Assembly (NCBI GenBank): GCA_035772735.1
Contig: JASDFA010000006.1
Location: 67,286,001-67,350,000, forward strand
DNA: 64,000 nt
Direction of reading: 5' to 3'
Source: Datura wrightii
Taxonomy: Eukaryota; Streptophyta; Magnoliopsida; Solanales; Solanaceae
A model generated the notes under the pieces. The model saw only the letters and a list, made by a program, of their open reading frames with translations, did not search any database and was not told where the DNA came from. Both the position numbers and the translations under genes were made by a program. This document shows positions 11,096 to 20,781 of this stretch, one piece after another. Every line of letters starts with the position of its first letter. The stretch's first letter is position 1.

Positions 11096-12700
11096 CTGGC
11101 AAGAGACAAAGAGCTGGTGGAATCTTATATAGAGCCTGAACGTATATTTCATAGAAAACGCAGAGAAGCTCTACAAAAGAAGTTGCAGTTGCTTAGACAG
11201 ACTATTATGGAGCAACAAAATCCACCGGTTGTAAGGGCAGTGTTAGTGCCCGAAGAAGCAGCAGCAAGTCCGGTTCGCGAGGTGGCAATCCCACATGCCA
11301 ACAATGTAACATCAAGTATCCGCAAACCAGAGCCTGGAGGGAGATTTGAACTCAAGCAAAACATGGTGCAACTGTTGCACACAAGCGGGCAATTTACCGG
11401 TCTCCCTCATGAAGACCCACAACAACATCTCCAGAACTTTTTGGAGATAAGTGACACTTATATACCCGCTGGAGTGTCACCTGATTATGTTCGGCTCACA
11501 CTATTTCCGTTCTCATTACTTGGTGAAGCCAAGAGGTGGTTAAAAGCTGAGCCACCAAATTCTATTTCAACGTGGGATGATCTAGCACGAAAGTTCTTGA
11601 TAAGATTTTTCCCCTCTGGTAAAACAGCCAGACTTAGAAGTCAAATTCTAAGTTTCAAACAGAGGGAGGGGGAAAATTTGTATCAAGCCTGGGAAAGATT
11701 TAAATCCATGTTGCGGGACTGTCCTCATCATCATCAGTCCAATGAGGTGTTGGTGCACACATTTATTTAGGGTTTGGAACCCCATACTAAAATTTTGCTA
11801 GATTCAGCAGCTGGAGGGCAAGCGCTGGAAAAGACTTATGAGGAGCTGTACACTTTGCTAAACCAGATTTCACAGGGCAATCCAGAATGGAATGCTGATT
11901 CATCATGAGGTGGAGCAAGGAAAGCAGCAGGAGTGCTTAAAGTGGATGGATTTACGGCTATCGCTGCACAGATAGCTGCCTTGCAGAATCAATTGAACAA
12001 CCACTTCAGCAACATGAATTTGAACCAGCCTTCAGCTTCAGTCAATGTGGTCCAGCAAATGTGGTGTGAAGTGTGTGGTAGCAGTGAGCACTCAACTGAG
12101 TGCTGTGGAGCAAATCCTGATTCTGTTAACTTTGTGGGCAATGCACAAAGAAATCAGCAGCAGTTTGGTAGCGGCTACAACTCAAATTGGAGGAACCATC
12201 CAAATTTTTCATGGGGTAGCAACAACCAACAAGGCCAAAGTTTGGGTCAGGGTATGCAAAGGAATCAAGGAGGGCAACAGAACTACCAATCTCAATTCAG
12301 AAATCACAATGCCCCTCCTCCACCACCATCACCTAGCATTGAGGAGATGTTCAAGACCATGATCGCTAACCAGGCGCAATTGCAGGCTGACTATGTTAAA
12401 TTGGCAGCCGAAGTGAAAAATAATCAGTTAGCGACCAAGGCTCTTGAGTATCAATTTGGGCAATTTGCTAGTGCCCAAAATACAAGGCCCAGAGGAGGAC
12501 TGCCTAGCGACACGGATCCTAATCCAAAGCAGGTCAATGCAGTGACCACAAGGAGTGGTTTGCAGCTGAAGGAGGTGGAACCAGAGAGACCACCTCAAAA
12601 GTCAGGAGCAGCAAAAGTTGAGGGAGAACAAAGTTCGGAAAGGGGGAAGACCAAAGAAGCTGAATCAGAAAGACCTCCACCCCCGTTCCTCAACGACTAA
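11096..12700 (+). pseudogene. Element A gag polyprotein, two in-frame stops
   Basis: One frame from CTG at 11096 to the stop at 12698-12700 encodes an Athila-type gag. A retrotransposon gag domain (FELKQNMVQLL, TLFPFSLLGEAKRWL, FLIRFFPSGKTARLR, QAWERFKSML) is followed by a zinc knuckle C-X2-C-X4-H-X4-C starting near 12063 and a proline/glutamate-rich tail. Stops TAG at 11768-11770 and TGA at 11906-11908 each fit one C-to-T change (CAG, CGA). No ATG opens the frame: the nearest upstream stop is TGA at 11090, and the site homologous to the expected start reads CTG in a good initiation context. At the 3' end a one-base shift separates gag from the protease part. Confidence 0.9.
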
Positions 12701-13487
12701 AGAAACACAAAGAGGAGGCGTGTTTCAAGAAGTTCATGGAGGTGCTTAAACAGGTACATGTTAATTTACCTCTTGTTGATGTCTTGCAGGGAGTGCCTAA
12801 ATATGCAAAATACATTAAAGACATCGTGGCCAACAAAAGTAGTTTGACCGAGTATGCCACGGTGGCTTTGACGGAGAATGCACTTCCCGGATCCAAAATA
12901 GACTGCCCACGAAGCTAAAAGACCCTGGAAGTTTTACTATCCAGCTTACTATTGGGCAGAGCATCCGAGCTCGTGGATTGTGTGACTTGGGGGCGAGCAT
13001 AAATCTGATGCCATCTTCGGTATTCAGAAAGTTGGGTCTAGGGAGTCCTAGACCTACAACCGTAATCTTGCAGTTGGCAGACAGATCCTTAGCTAGGCCG
13101 GATGGCATTGTTGAGGATGTGCTTGTGCAAGTAGGCTCCCTAATTTTCCCGGTAGATTTTATTGTTCTGGATTTTGAACCAGACTCGAAAGTGCCATTTA
13201 TTTTGGGACGACCCTTCTTGGCAACCGGGAAAGCATTAATCGACGTAGCTGCGGGTCAACTTACAATGCGAGCACATGACAAGGTAGAGGTGTTCGATGT
13301 GTACAAAGCACCCAAGCTCCCGATGGTGAATGAAGAACTCTCGGTGATCAATGTAATTGATCATGGGAAAGCTAAACAAAAGGATGATTCCCGAGAGTTG
13401 ATGGGAAGACCACCGGATAAGGGTGAGCACTACTGGGGGGAGGACAATGATCGTGAGAAATCGTCCATCACCCTAGCGGACAATTGA
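12700..13487 (+). pseudogene. Element A aspartic protease, frameshifted
   Basis: The coding continues in two further frames: 12706-12905 (HVNLPLVDVLQGVPKYAKYI, a linker typical of this lineage) and 12903-13487 (protease). The active site reads CDLGASINLMP, with the catalytic Asp at 12984-12986, and the ILGRPFLATG flap-side motif is near 13200. The protease would be cleaved from gag-pol and process it. Two single-base shifts (near 12690 and 12905) break it. After about 13420 the frame ends in HYWGED..., which resembles the tail of Athila integrase. The protease seems joined directly to the last codons of pol by a deletion of everything between. Confidence 0.85.
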
Positions 13488-13550
13488 GCATAAAGGACGT
13501 CGAGCCGCGAGGGTAAACCAGGCGCTGCACGGGAGGCAACCCGTGAAAAA
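13487..13550 (+). other. Post-pol motif of element A
   Basis: The stretch includes CGTCGAGCC, AACCAGGCGCTGCACG and GGGAGGCAACCC. This GC-rich segment is regularly found just after the end of pol in Athila-like plant elements (from memory). Its presence right after the protease shows that the pol end is kept while reverse transcriptase, RNase H and integrase are missing. Confidence 0.6.
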
Positions 13551-13789
13551 TTTTTTCTTTTCATTTTGTAAAGTGTAAATAGATTTTATTTTATTTTCCT
13601 TTTTCTTGATTTAGTTCAAAATTTTTGTTTTAGTTAGTATTATTGTATTTTAGTTTTTGAAATCTATTAATCTAATCAAGTTTGTTTAGTGAAATGATTT
13701 TCAGGTGAAACGGAGAAAAATGTGCACGAAATCATGAAGGAAAAGGTGAGGTATGAAAAAATTAATAAAATGCAGAGACAGTGAGCTGG

Positions 13790-13985
13790 GGCGATAGCTC
13801 CGTGTCACGGAGGAGGACCTCCGCGTTACCCTCCGTGACACGTTGAAGTGTAAACTGAAATTTTCAAAAATTCCAGTAAGCTATCGCGATGGCTCCGTGT
13901 CACGGAGGCAGTGCACCGCGATGCACTCCGTGACACGTTGCCATATAAATTGTGACGGGTCACACCGGGTTGCCGGGTGACCCGC
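13790..13985 (+). promoter_or_regulatory. Internal promoter-like module of element A
   Basis: The 12-bp arms of LTR hairpin 3 recur here twice, perfectly: CGTGTCACGGAG at 13801-13812 with CTCCGTGACACG at 13831-13842, and the same arms at 13896-13907 and 13926-13937. They are followed by ATATAAAT (13943-13950) and a further inverted repeat GGGTCAC/GTGACCC (13957-13963, 13977-13983). A second TATA-like box, TATAAA, is at 14092-14097. This mirrors the LTR order of hairpins then TATA and sits just upstream of ORF3. I infer a second promoter that drives ORF3. Confidence 0.6.
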
Positions 13986-14138
13986 GTGTTTTCTTCATTT
14001 TAAACCCCCGATTTCTCCCCTTTTCCCCATATTTTTTACACTTCTCCGCGACAAAACACCCAAAATTCCCTTGCCCATCAACGTGACACGGTATAAAGCA
14101 AAGAATTATCAAGTTTTCTTCGGTTATTCAACTACGAG

Positions 14139-14844
14139 GTATGTTTTCCGATTATCTCTCAAGTTTTTGTCGACTTTATTCGAATTTAAACATGGGAGGT
14201 GAACTAAATCACCCCAAGTCGAAATTTAGCAAGAAATTGAGTTATTCCTTGATTGATAAATGTTCGGAATGTTGTAATGAGCGTTTGAACTTGTCGATTG
14301 CGTGAATTATTCGAATTTGATTGCGAAATTCAATTCTACGGCTTGGTTGTTGAAATCGAAATGGGTAACTTGTTAAATTTGTGAATTATATGCCAGGTTG
14401 TATGTATTGAATGAGATAAGTCGTTGTAGAATATTGTTTGAATGTAATAGACGACGAATTCTCAGGTTTTTTGGAAAATGTTGAAAATTGTTCAAATTGG
14501 GTTGATTATATAGGTTCGTATGTATATAGAATTTTTGTTGTTGCTTTTGTTTTGTTGTTTTTCTTTGCTAAGTGCGATGGTTGAATTGCTAAAGATGGTA
14601 GTGATTGGGATTAGCTGTATGAAGTCTGAGTAGTACGCTAAAGTTATACCGTCGAATTTATCTTTGCGAACGCACTAAGCATGAATTGTATAGTTGTTAG
14701 TTTTTGGTGTAAATAAAGTTATTCTTGCCGTAGTATCGTAACCGTAGCTAAGGACTAAGTGTGGGGTAAACTTAGTTAACCCGACCTTAGCCAAAGTTAA
14801 TATTCATTTAGCTTGACATTGCGCTTGTTTACTTGTGTTGACAG
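14139..14844 (+). other. Predicted intron in the leader of ORF3
   Basis: Donor GAG|GTATGT at 14136-14144 and acceptor TTGTGTTGACAG|G ending at 14844 bound 706 bp of T-rich sequence typical of a plant intron. Splicing would place a short 5' exon (from about 13975 or 14125 to 14138) six bases in front of ATG 14850. A copy of the 14-mer TAAGTGTGGGGTAA found at the 3' purine tract lies inside (14756-14769). Prediction from splice-site sequence only. Confidence 0.55.
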
Positions 14845-14849
14845 GTAAA

Positions 14850-16031
14850 ATGGCAAGTAGGCAGGATAAGGGTTAAGGTGCATCAACTTCAGGCACCGGG
14901 AGGAAAAGACTTAGGTTGGGCACAGCAGTCCCAGCTGCACCAGCAGTTCCACGCGGCCAGCGCTGCCAATATGGAACGAGGTGGGTAAACGATGAAGGGA
15001 AGAAGTGGTATGCCAAACACAAGGAGAATAAATACTTCCCCGAGGAGCATATTACACGGGAACCACTAGCACAGGAGTTCCCCCGCATAGTGCAAAGGAT
15101 CGAGGCAGCTGGGCTCAGCTTCATATTTCAGGAGCCCAAGGAATGCAACCTACATCTAGTCCGGGAGTTCTATGCAAATTGGAACCCGGCAATCAGAAGC
15201 CACACAATCAAGATCAGAGGGCAGATAGTCACTCTGGAACCCCAGCAATTAAATGCCATCATCGGAGCGCGGGACACAGACACCCACGTTCTCCGCCAGC
15301 TGAACATCACCCCACCATATGCCGATATCAGACGCACATTGTGTGGGGCTCGATCCACAGCCAGATGGAGCAGACATAAGAAGAGGGGTTACCACCAGAC
15401 TCTGTCGTATTCTCAAATGAACAGGGAAGCCAGAATATGGATGAAGATAGTCTGCTCGTGCCTAATCCCGGGGGTGCACATGACTGATGTGACCCGGGAC
15501 CGGGTTTGCCTAGTGTATGCCCTGATGAAAGGGCTGGAGATTAATGTTGGGGCGGTCATCATATCCTCTATGAAGAGAGCCCGACTACACCAGGGCCACA
15601 GGTATGGGTTCGGGGGACTAATTACCACCTTTCTCCGGGGCCTCGACGTTGAGGAAGAGGCTTTGGATTACATCCCGCAGTTGGAGAGGAGGGCCCTTGA
15701 TGTGACCAAAACTAAGGCCCCCGACACCACACACGGGCCATTGTTGACGCTTGGCGAGCGACATGCTCGTGACGACCAGTACATGGCACAGATGTTTGGC
15801 ATGCAAATGCTCCAGCTTCGGATCGGTGGGAGACCAGCCACGGAAGAGGAGCTATGGCAGCTCTAGCTGGATTACCCGTTTGGCGAAAACGCCAAGGCTC
15901 TATGCAGAGTGGGGCCAGCCTTTGTAGAGCCGACTGACGATGATGTCCCCACGGACGAGGAGACACGTCGGGAGGACTCCGATGAGGAGTTCGATGACGA
16001 CGCTGAAGGTGACTCGGACATGGGCGATTAG
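14850..16031 (+). pseudogene. Element A ORF3, putative plant transposon protein (PF20167-like), two stops
   Basis: One frame of about 393 codons starts at ATG 14850 (context AAAATGG) and ends at TAG 16029-16031. Two internal stops, TAA at 14874-14876 and TAG at 15864-15866, each fit a C-to-T change from a glutamine codon. The middle part has the look of the domain named 'putative plant transposon protein' (Transposase_32): LVREFYANW, IKIRGQIVTLEPQQLNAIIG, ARIWMKIVCSCLIPGVH, DRVCLVYALMKGLEINVGAVI. Residues 10-40 are small and basic; the last 35 are strongly acidic (Asp/Glu-rich, ending DSDMGD). There is no signal peptide or membrane segment, so it is not an obvious envelope protein although it holds the position of the Athila env-like ORF. 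Function unknown. Confidence 0.8.
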
Positions 16032-17987
16032 GCAGCAGCACCTGATGAAGAAGTTGAATATTTTGACTGATCAGGGAGTTCCACCACCCAAATTTTTGTG
16101 ATTTTTAATTTTTGTGAACACTGGGGACAGTGTTCGATTTAAGTGTGAGGTGGGGAGTAGTTAGGTGCTGGGGCTGGGCTGGTTTGCTTGTATGCTTTCC
16201 TCTGTTTTGTATGTATGTTTCCCTGTGTTTGTGAATTGCAAACTGTTCTGTATCTGTACATATTTGTGGTATTGATGTGTGTTGTGGAATGTTGTTGTTG
16301 CCAGCTAAGTCTGTAAAAAAATTTTTTTTTTTGTAAATATTTTCTTGTTTCTTATGTTTTTTTCTATCGAAATGATCGATACTTTTAAAATTTTGCGAAA
16401 ATATTTTGTACATATTAAAAATATTTTGTAAATATTTTTCCATCGAAATGATCGATATTTTGCAAAGTTTTTCAATTTTTATTTTTGGGTTTCTCGGAGT
16501 TTGTTTTCGGTTCTTTTATCGAGAATAGTCCCATTGAACCGACGTCATAGTTAGTGACCGTTCCCTATGATGGATGGATGACGACCGTCTTAAGGGAAAT
16601 ATAGTCAGTAGGAGTAGTTATTTTAATTTATTTTCAGTTTTTTCTTTGGTGGATTGCATCACGGAACCTGTAGTTACTATATGGTCGTGAAATGTTGGTT
16701 GCGTGTTGTACTTGATATTCAAAATGCAAAGGTGATTCGTATGAACGCATGCAGTTTTGTAAATATGTTGAGATACCTAGGCTGTAGAGTTCGATTCGGT
16801 GTGATTGAGCCTCAATTTTTGAATTCATGTAATTAGCTAATTAAAGAGTCTGTGAATGCATCTTGAGTCGAGCATGTGCATGAAGTGTGAAGTGAGGTAT
16901 TGTTATTCCATGCTATTGTGAAGTGTCTAGAACTTGCCTGGTGTGTGTACAAAACGAAATGAAGGAGGTGTAGTGTTGGAAAGGATGTAGGCATTTCTTT
17001 GTTTTAACCGAGAGTTTCTATTTTTTTTCTTCTTGTCATACTCTCCTTTTTATGTGATTGTATACCCTAGTCAGCCCGTTGAGCCTTTAGCCTATTATTT
17101 CTTTCTTTTGTCCAAAAATGTATAAACTGAGCTTAATTCTTTCTTTTCATTAGCCGTAAAGTCTACACAAAACTCTTAAGCGCTTAAGAAGAACAAAAAT
17201 TTTCCCAAAGTGTCAAAGAGTGAGAATGGTGAAAATAAAAAGAAAAGCAGAGTGAGGAAGGAAAAGAGAAGGGTGAAGGTGCACTTGCTATAATTAAATG
17301 ATAATGAAGGTGCATGAAAAACCTTTGTTTTTGTGTCAAGTGTGCTTGATGAAATGGGCCAGACGAAAGTAAATCATCATGAATGGGATGATGGAAAAAA
17401 GAAAAGAGAGAAACAATGTCCATACGTTGATGGGAATGTGTTGAAAAGGCGCTTAATGATGCTAGTGGCTATTATTGGCTAATCCAATATGTACTAGTTC
17501 CATAGCTTCCATTACAACCCATTAAAGTCCTACGTGATCTTACATTGCATTTCTTTATATTAGTGGAGTAATACACTAAGGGCAAGCTTATGGGTCATGA
17601 CATGATGCATGTGAATTCTTTTGGGAGAGAGAGTGAAATTAATTTCTACATGCCCCTACTTGAATGTTTGTGTGTCACATGAGCATAAAGGGGAAGATTC
17701 TCTTGAGTTGTGAGGGCACATGCTTGATGAAAGATTGATTTTCGGGTCGGATATCTTGATTAGCTGATTTGCATGAGTTTGCCGATATCGAGAGTCGATT
17801 CTTAAAGTCTAGGAAGTCTTGATGTATTAAAGGTCATTGCATTGTTAAGACCATGCATGTTCTCTTGATGATTTGCAATATTGAATGATCGGTATTACCG
17901 TAGCTCAAATTGTCGCACCATAGTGGCGAAGGTTGGGATGTAATTTGCATGAATTATGTGTTTGTTGTTCGAAGACGAACAAGGATT
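16032..17987 (+). other. Long 3' non-coding part of element A
   Basis: No ORF of substance. It contains a purine stretch at 16139-16157 (TTAAGTGTGAGGTGGGGAG), T-rich runs, and two copies of ATCGAAATGATCGAT about 77 bp apart (16366 and 16443), each a small dyad (ATCG/CGAT). A C/T-rich segment with GTTGAGCCTTTAG lies near 17070-17110. Such a long tail is usual in Athila-like elements. Confidence 0.7.
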
Positions 17988-18002
17988 TAAGTGTGGGGTA
18001 AG
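17988..18002 (+). other. Polypurine tract of element A
   Basis: TAAGTGTGGGGTAAG directly precedes the 3' LTR start at 18003, where plus-strand DNA synthesis is primed. It is interrupted by T residues, so it is a poor tract by sequence, but its position is exact. Confidence 0.7.
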
Positions 18003-19425
18003 TGATCTTGGGCAGATTTATATGCCCAAGTGATACTCAAACGTATCATTTTCGCCTTGTTTATCTAGCAATGTGTATACATTTTCATGTAATTGGTAAT
18101 AAAATGTGAATTTATACTAACCAACATGATTAGCATTGTTTTGTAGGTAAAATGTGATTTTGAAGAGCTAAAAAGCATGTTGGAACAATATCGGAGTTGG
18201 ACTTGGAAGCGAGCACGAAAAAGGCATTGGACTGCACCAATTAAAGGGGCTCCGCGATGGAGCCGTGTCACGCTACCATCGCGGAGGCACTCTGCCTGGA
18301 GGGTGAAATATTAGTCAAATTCCAGTGGAGCCTCGCGACAGCTCCGTGGCACGGAGGCAAGCCTCCGCGTTGAATTTCGTGCCACGTTGAATTCTCGGAC
18401 CTCAAATTTCCAGTGAGGGTCCGCGTCCACGCCGTGTCACGGAGGCAGTGCTCCGCGATGCACTCCGTGACACGTTGCTTGTTATTCCGGGAAAAATTCC
18501 CACAAGTATAAATAGAACACTTAGGCTTATTTTTAATAAATTCAGACTTGGTGGAGCAAGGACGTGGGTTACAGGCAGTTGAGGGACGAAAAAGCTCAGG
18601 GTTTTTCTCTCTTTCTTTCTTCTTTCAATTAATTGTTTGTCTGATTAACACTTGTTTTAGGATGATTAATCCACAAATGAGTGGCTAATTCCCTTCCTTG
18701 CTGAGGTTATGAACATTTGTGATGAATTTTGATTATTGAATTATATGGTTTTTCATCTTCTTCTTCCATGTTGTTCTATTAATTCTTGTTTCTACTGCAT
18801 TGGTGTGTGGCCGACATTAATGTACATCTAAAAAGTCCGATTTCACTCGAGAGAGCACGAAATTGGAAAGTTGTGAATTAATAGGGTATTGTTCTTAACT
18901 TGATTTGGGAAATTTGGGTTTTGATGTGCTTTCCTGATAGAAATATACTTGAAAGCCGTATTAGTCAATTTAGGAACCGGAATTGTATTGCTAGGTCATG
19001 AATTGCATTTGATCACAGAAATGTAGACGGATGGTTTATGATTCTTAAGTGAGATTAAATACGAGAGTTTTAATCTCTTGGCTAATGTTCTTGGCTAGCA
19101 ATTGGAAGAGAAAGAGTAACCAATTTATGATTATAATCAAGTTCATTACATGTTCTTAACCTTGGCATGCTCATAACCATAGTTTAAATTCAAAGTAGAT
19201 AATTGTTAGTAGTTTTAGTATATAATTTATAAAACAAACTTTACAATTGTTAGTTACGTTGTTGTCAGCATATATAGAAGTGAGATAGAATATAGTATAC
19301 TTAAGCAATTTTTACTTATCCAGAGTCTCCTTGGATCGATACTTGGCTTACTTAAGCCACTTACTACTTGTTTGACCACGTGCACTTGCGTGTCGGTTTT
19401 ATAACCCCAACCAAAGCACCGAACA
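18003..19425 (+). repeat. 3' LTR of element A
   Basis: A 1423-bp copy of 9526-10954. Differences include a 6-bp gap near 18393 and scattered transitions; the TATA box is at 18507-18514. It is followed by the second GTTGG. Confidence 0.97.
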
Positions 19426-19430
19426 GTTGG
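19426..19430. repeat. Target-site duplication of element A, right
   Basis: GTTGG, identical to 9521-9525. Confidence 0.95.
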
Positions 19431-19802
19431 GTTGGGCTTTCTTTCTAGAGGAGGATTTTTCATTGCTATGTCAATGATTTTAAATTTGGAGAAGGGTCAA
19501 AATTACCATATACTAATAGATTTATTTTAAATTATCAATGTGGACGAATTATAAGTTATCACATTTTATATTAAAATCGTATCTGGTTAATTGTTAGTTG
19601 TAGAGGTATCTTTAAGCTAGAAAACAACAACGGGGGTATTTAGAGGCAGATAAGTGACGAAGAGTAATTTTAAATAAATTCAATAGTATAGAGATAGTTT
19701 TGGTCCTTTATTATACTAGATAATATTAAAGGTGAAATAAAAATTAAAATTAAATTATTTTCAAATATAATTATTTTTTAAAACAGATTGATAAGAAACT
19801 AA
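19431..19802. other. AT-rich non-coding stretch
   Basis: This continues the sequence interrupted by element A. It holds no ORF, no recognisable element ends and no RNA gene that I can see. Confidence 0.6.
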
Positions 19803-19960
19803 TACTCCCTTCATCCCAATTTATTTGTCATGATTTGATTAGGGATGAAATTTAATTTAAAAAATTACTTAAAATTTATGGTTTAAAACAAGTTGTAATG
19901 ACTTGTTCCATTATTTTGAGTATTGGGGTATATTTCTCCTTAAAGCACTTTTGGTACGCT
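19803..19960 (+). mobile_element. MITE relic, CTCCCT...CCCAATTTATTTG family
   Basis: The sequence ACTCCCTTCATCCCAATTTA followed by AAATTTATGGTTTAAAACAAG matches the common plant MITE with CTCCCTCCGTCCCAATTTATGTG ends (Stowaway-like, from memory). The right end is not clear and no target duplication is seen, so this is one end or a decayed copy. Confidence 0.5.
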
Positions 19961-20781
19961 TAAAATGTGGTTTATAAATTGTGGGGATAGGTGATAAAAT
20001 TTGCGAGATAATCGATATGTATCAAAGAAGAAAATTCAAAACTAGGAATTTGTAAATTTGAACTTTGAACCAAAGTCAACAAAATAGGTAAAGAAACTCA
20101 GAATTGAGTTTGATGGTTCCAATAGGTCTGAAAGGTGGTTTTGAATTAGTTGGATAGTTTTCACAAGTTTCGAGGGGCTCGAAAGTGAATTGAATTCTTG
20201 ATTTTTTTCCTAGTTAAGTTACGGTATTAGTGTTGACCACAATCAATAATATGTTGAGACGACCTTAGATTGGTGTTGAGTACTTCATCAGTTTTGTAAC
20301 ATGTTTTAGGAGTGATTTATATATTTAATTTGCACACCGAGGGGTTCGGGTCAGTTTCAGGCACTTACGCGGATAATTGGAGACACCAGAAATTTTTGGT
20401 GCTAGTGATTGTGCATCGCAACCAGGAATATGAGTACCGCAACCGTGAAAGGTAGTCGGTGAGAGGACTCACTGTGTGGTGAAGTGTTGACCGCAATCGC
20501 ATAGAGTCAATGGGTTCATCTATGCATTGCAATTGCGAAGGATAATTTTCTTGCGAAGGATAATTTTCTAGCAATCCTGCAATCGTGATGTAGGTCCTAC
20601 AATCACGTAGAAAGATATCTAATAGTGATAAAATATTTTCCAAATCGGATTTAGACATTTTACTTTATATTTTGAGTTATATACCTCGAATTAGAGAAAC
20701 ATTTTGAGAGATTTTCGAGATACATTATGGAGGTAAGAATTTAACCTCCATTTTTTCATTTATTTGCCGATTCTAATCATT
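19961..20781 (+). mobile_element. LTR relic I upstream of element D
   Basis: Non-coding. From about 20335 it carries repeated CGCAACC and GCAATCG words (CCGCAACCGTG, GACCGCAATCGC, ATTGCAATTGCGAAGG, CTGCAATCGTG), like the word arrays in LTRs elsewhere in the window. A tandem GCGAAGGATAATTTTCT duplication is at 20536-20571. It looks like the 5' part of an LTR, cut off where element D begins at 20782. No second copy confirms it. Confidence 0.35.

Larger units (their letters stand above)
9526..19425 (+). mobile_element. Element A, complete non-autonomous Athila-like retrotransposon
   Basis: The element is 9900 bp: LTR 9526-10954, primer site 10961-10978, gag, protease, a post-pol motif, a third ORF behind a promoter and intron, a long 3' non-coding part, a purine tract, and LTR 18003-19425. 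TG/CA ends and a perfect GTTGG duplication show a single clean insertion. There is no reverse transcriptase, RNase H or integrase, so it must have been mobilised in trans. The LTRs differ by roughly twenty bases and one 6-bp gap in about 1420 bp (my count by eye). That makes it much younger than elements C and D. Confidence 0.95.

Noticed and set aside
15712..16041. 109-codon minus-strand ORF within ORF3
   Set aside because: Shadow of the GC-rich ORF3 coding frame on the opposite strand.
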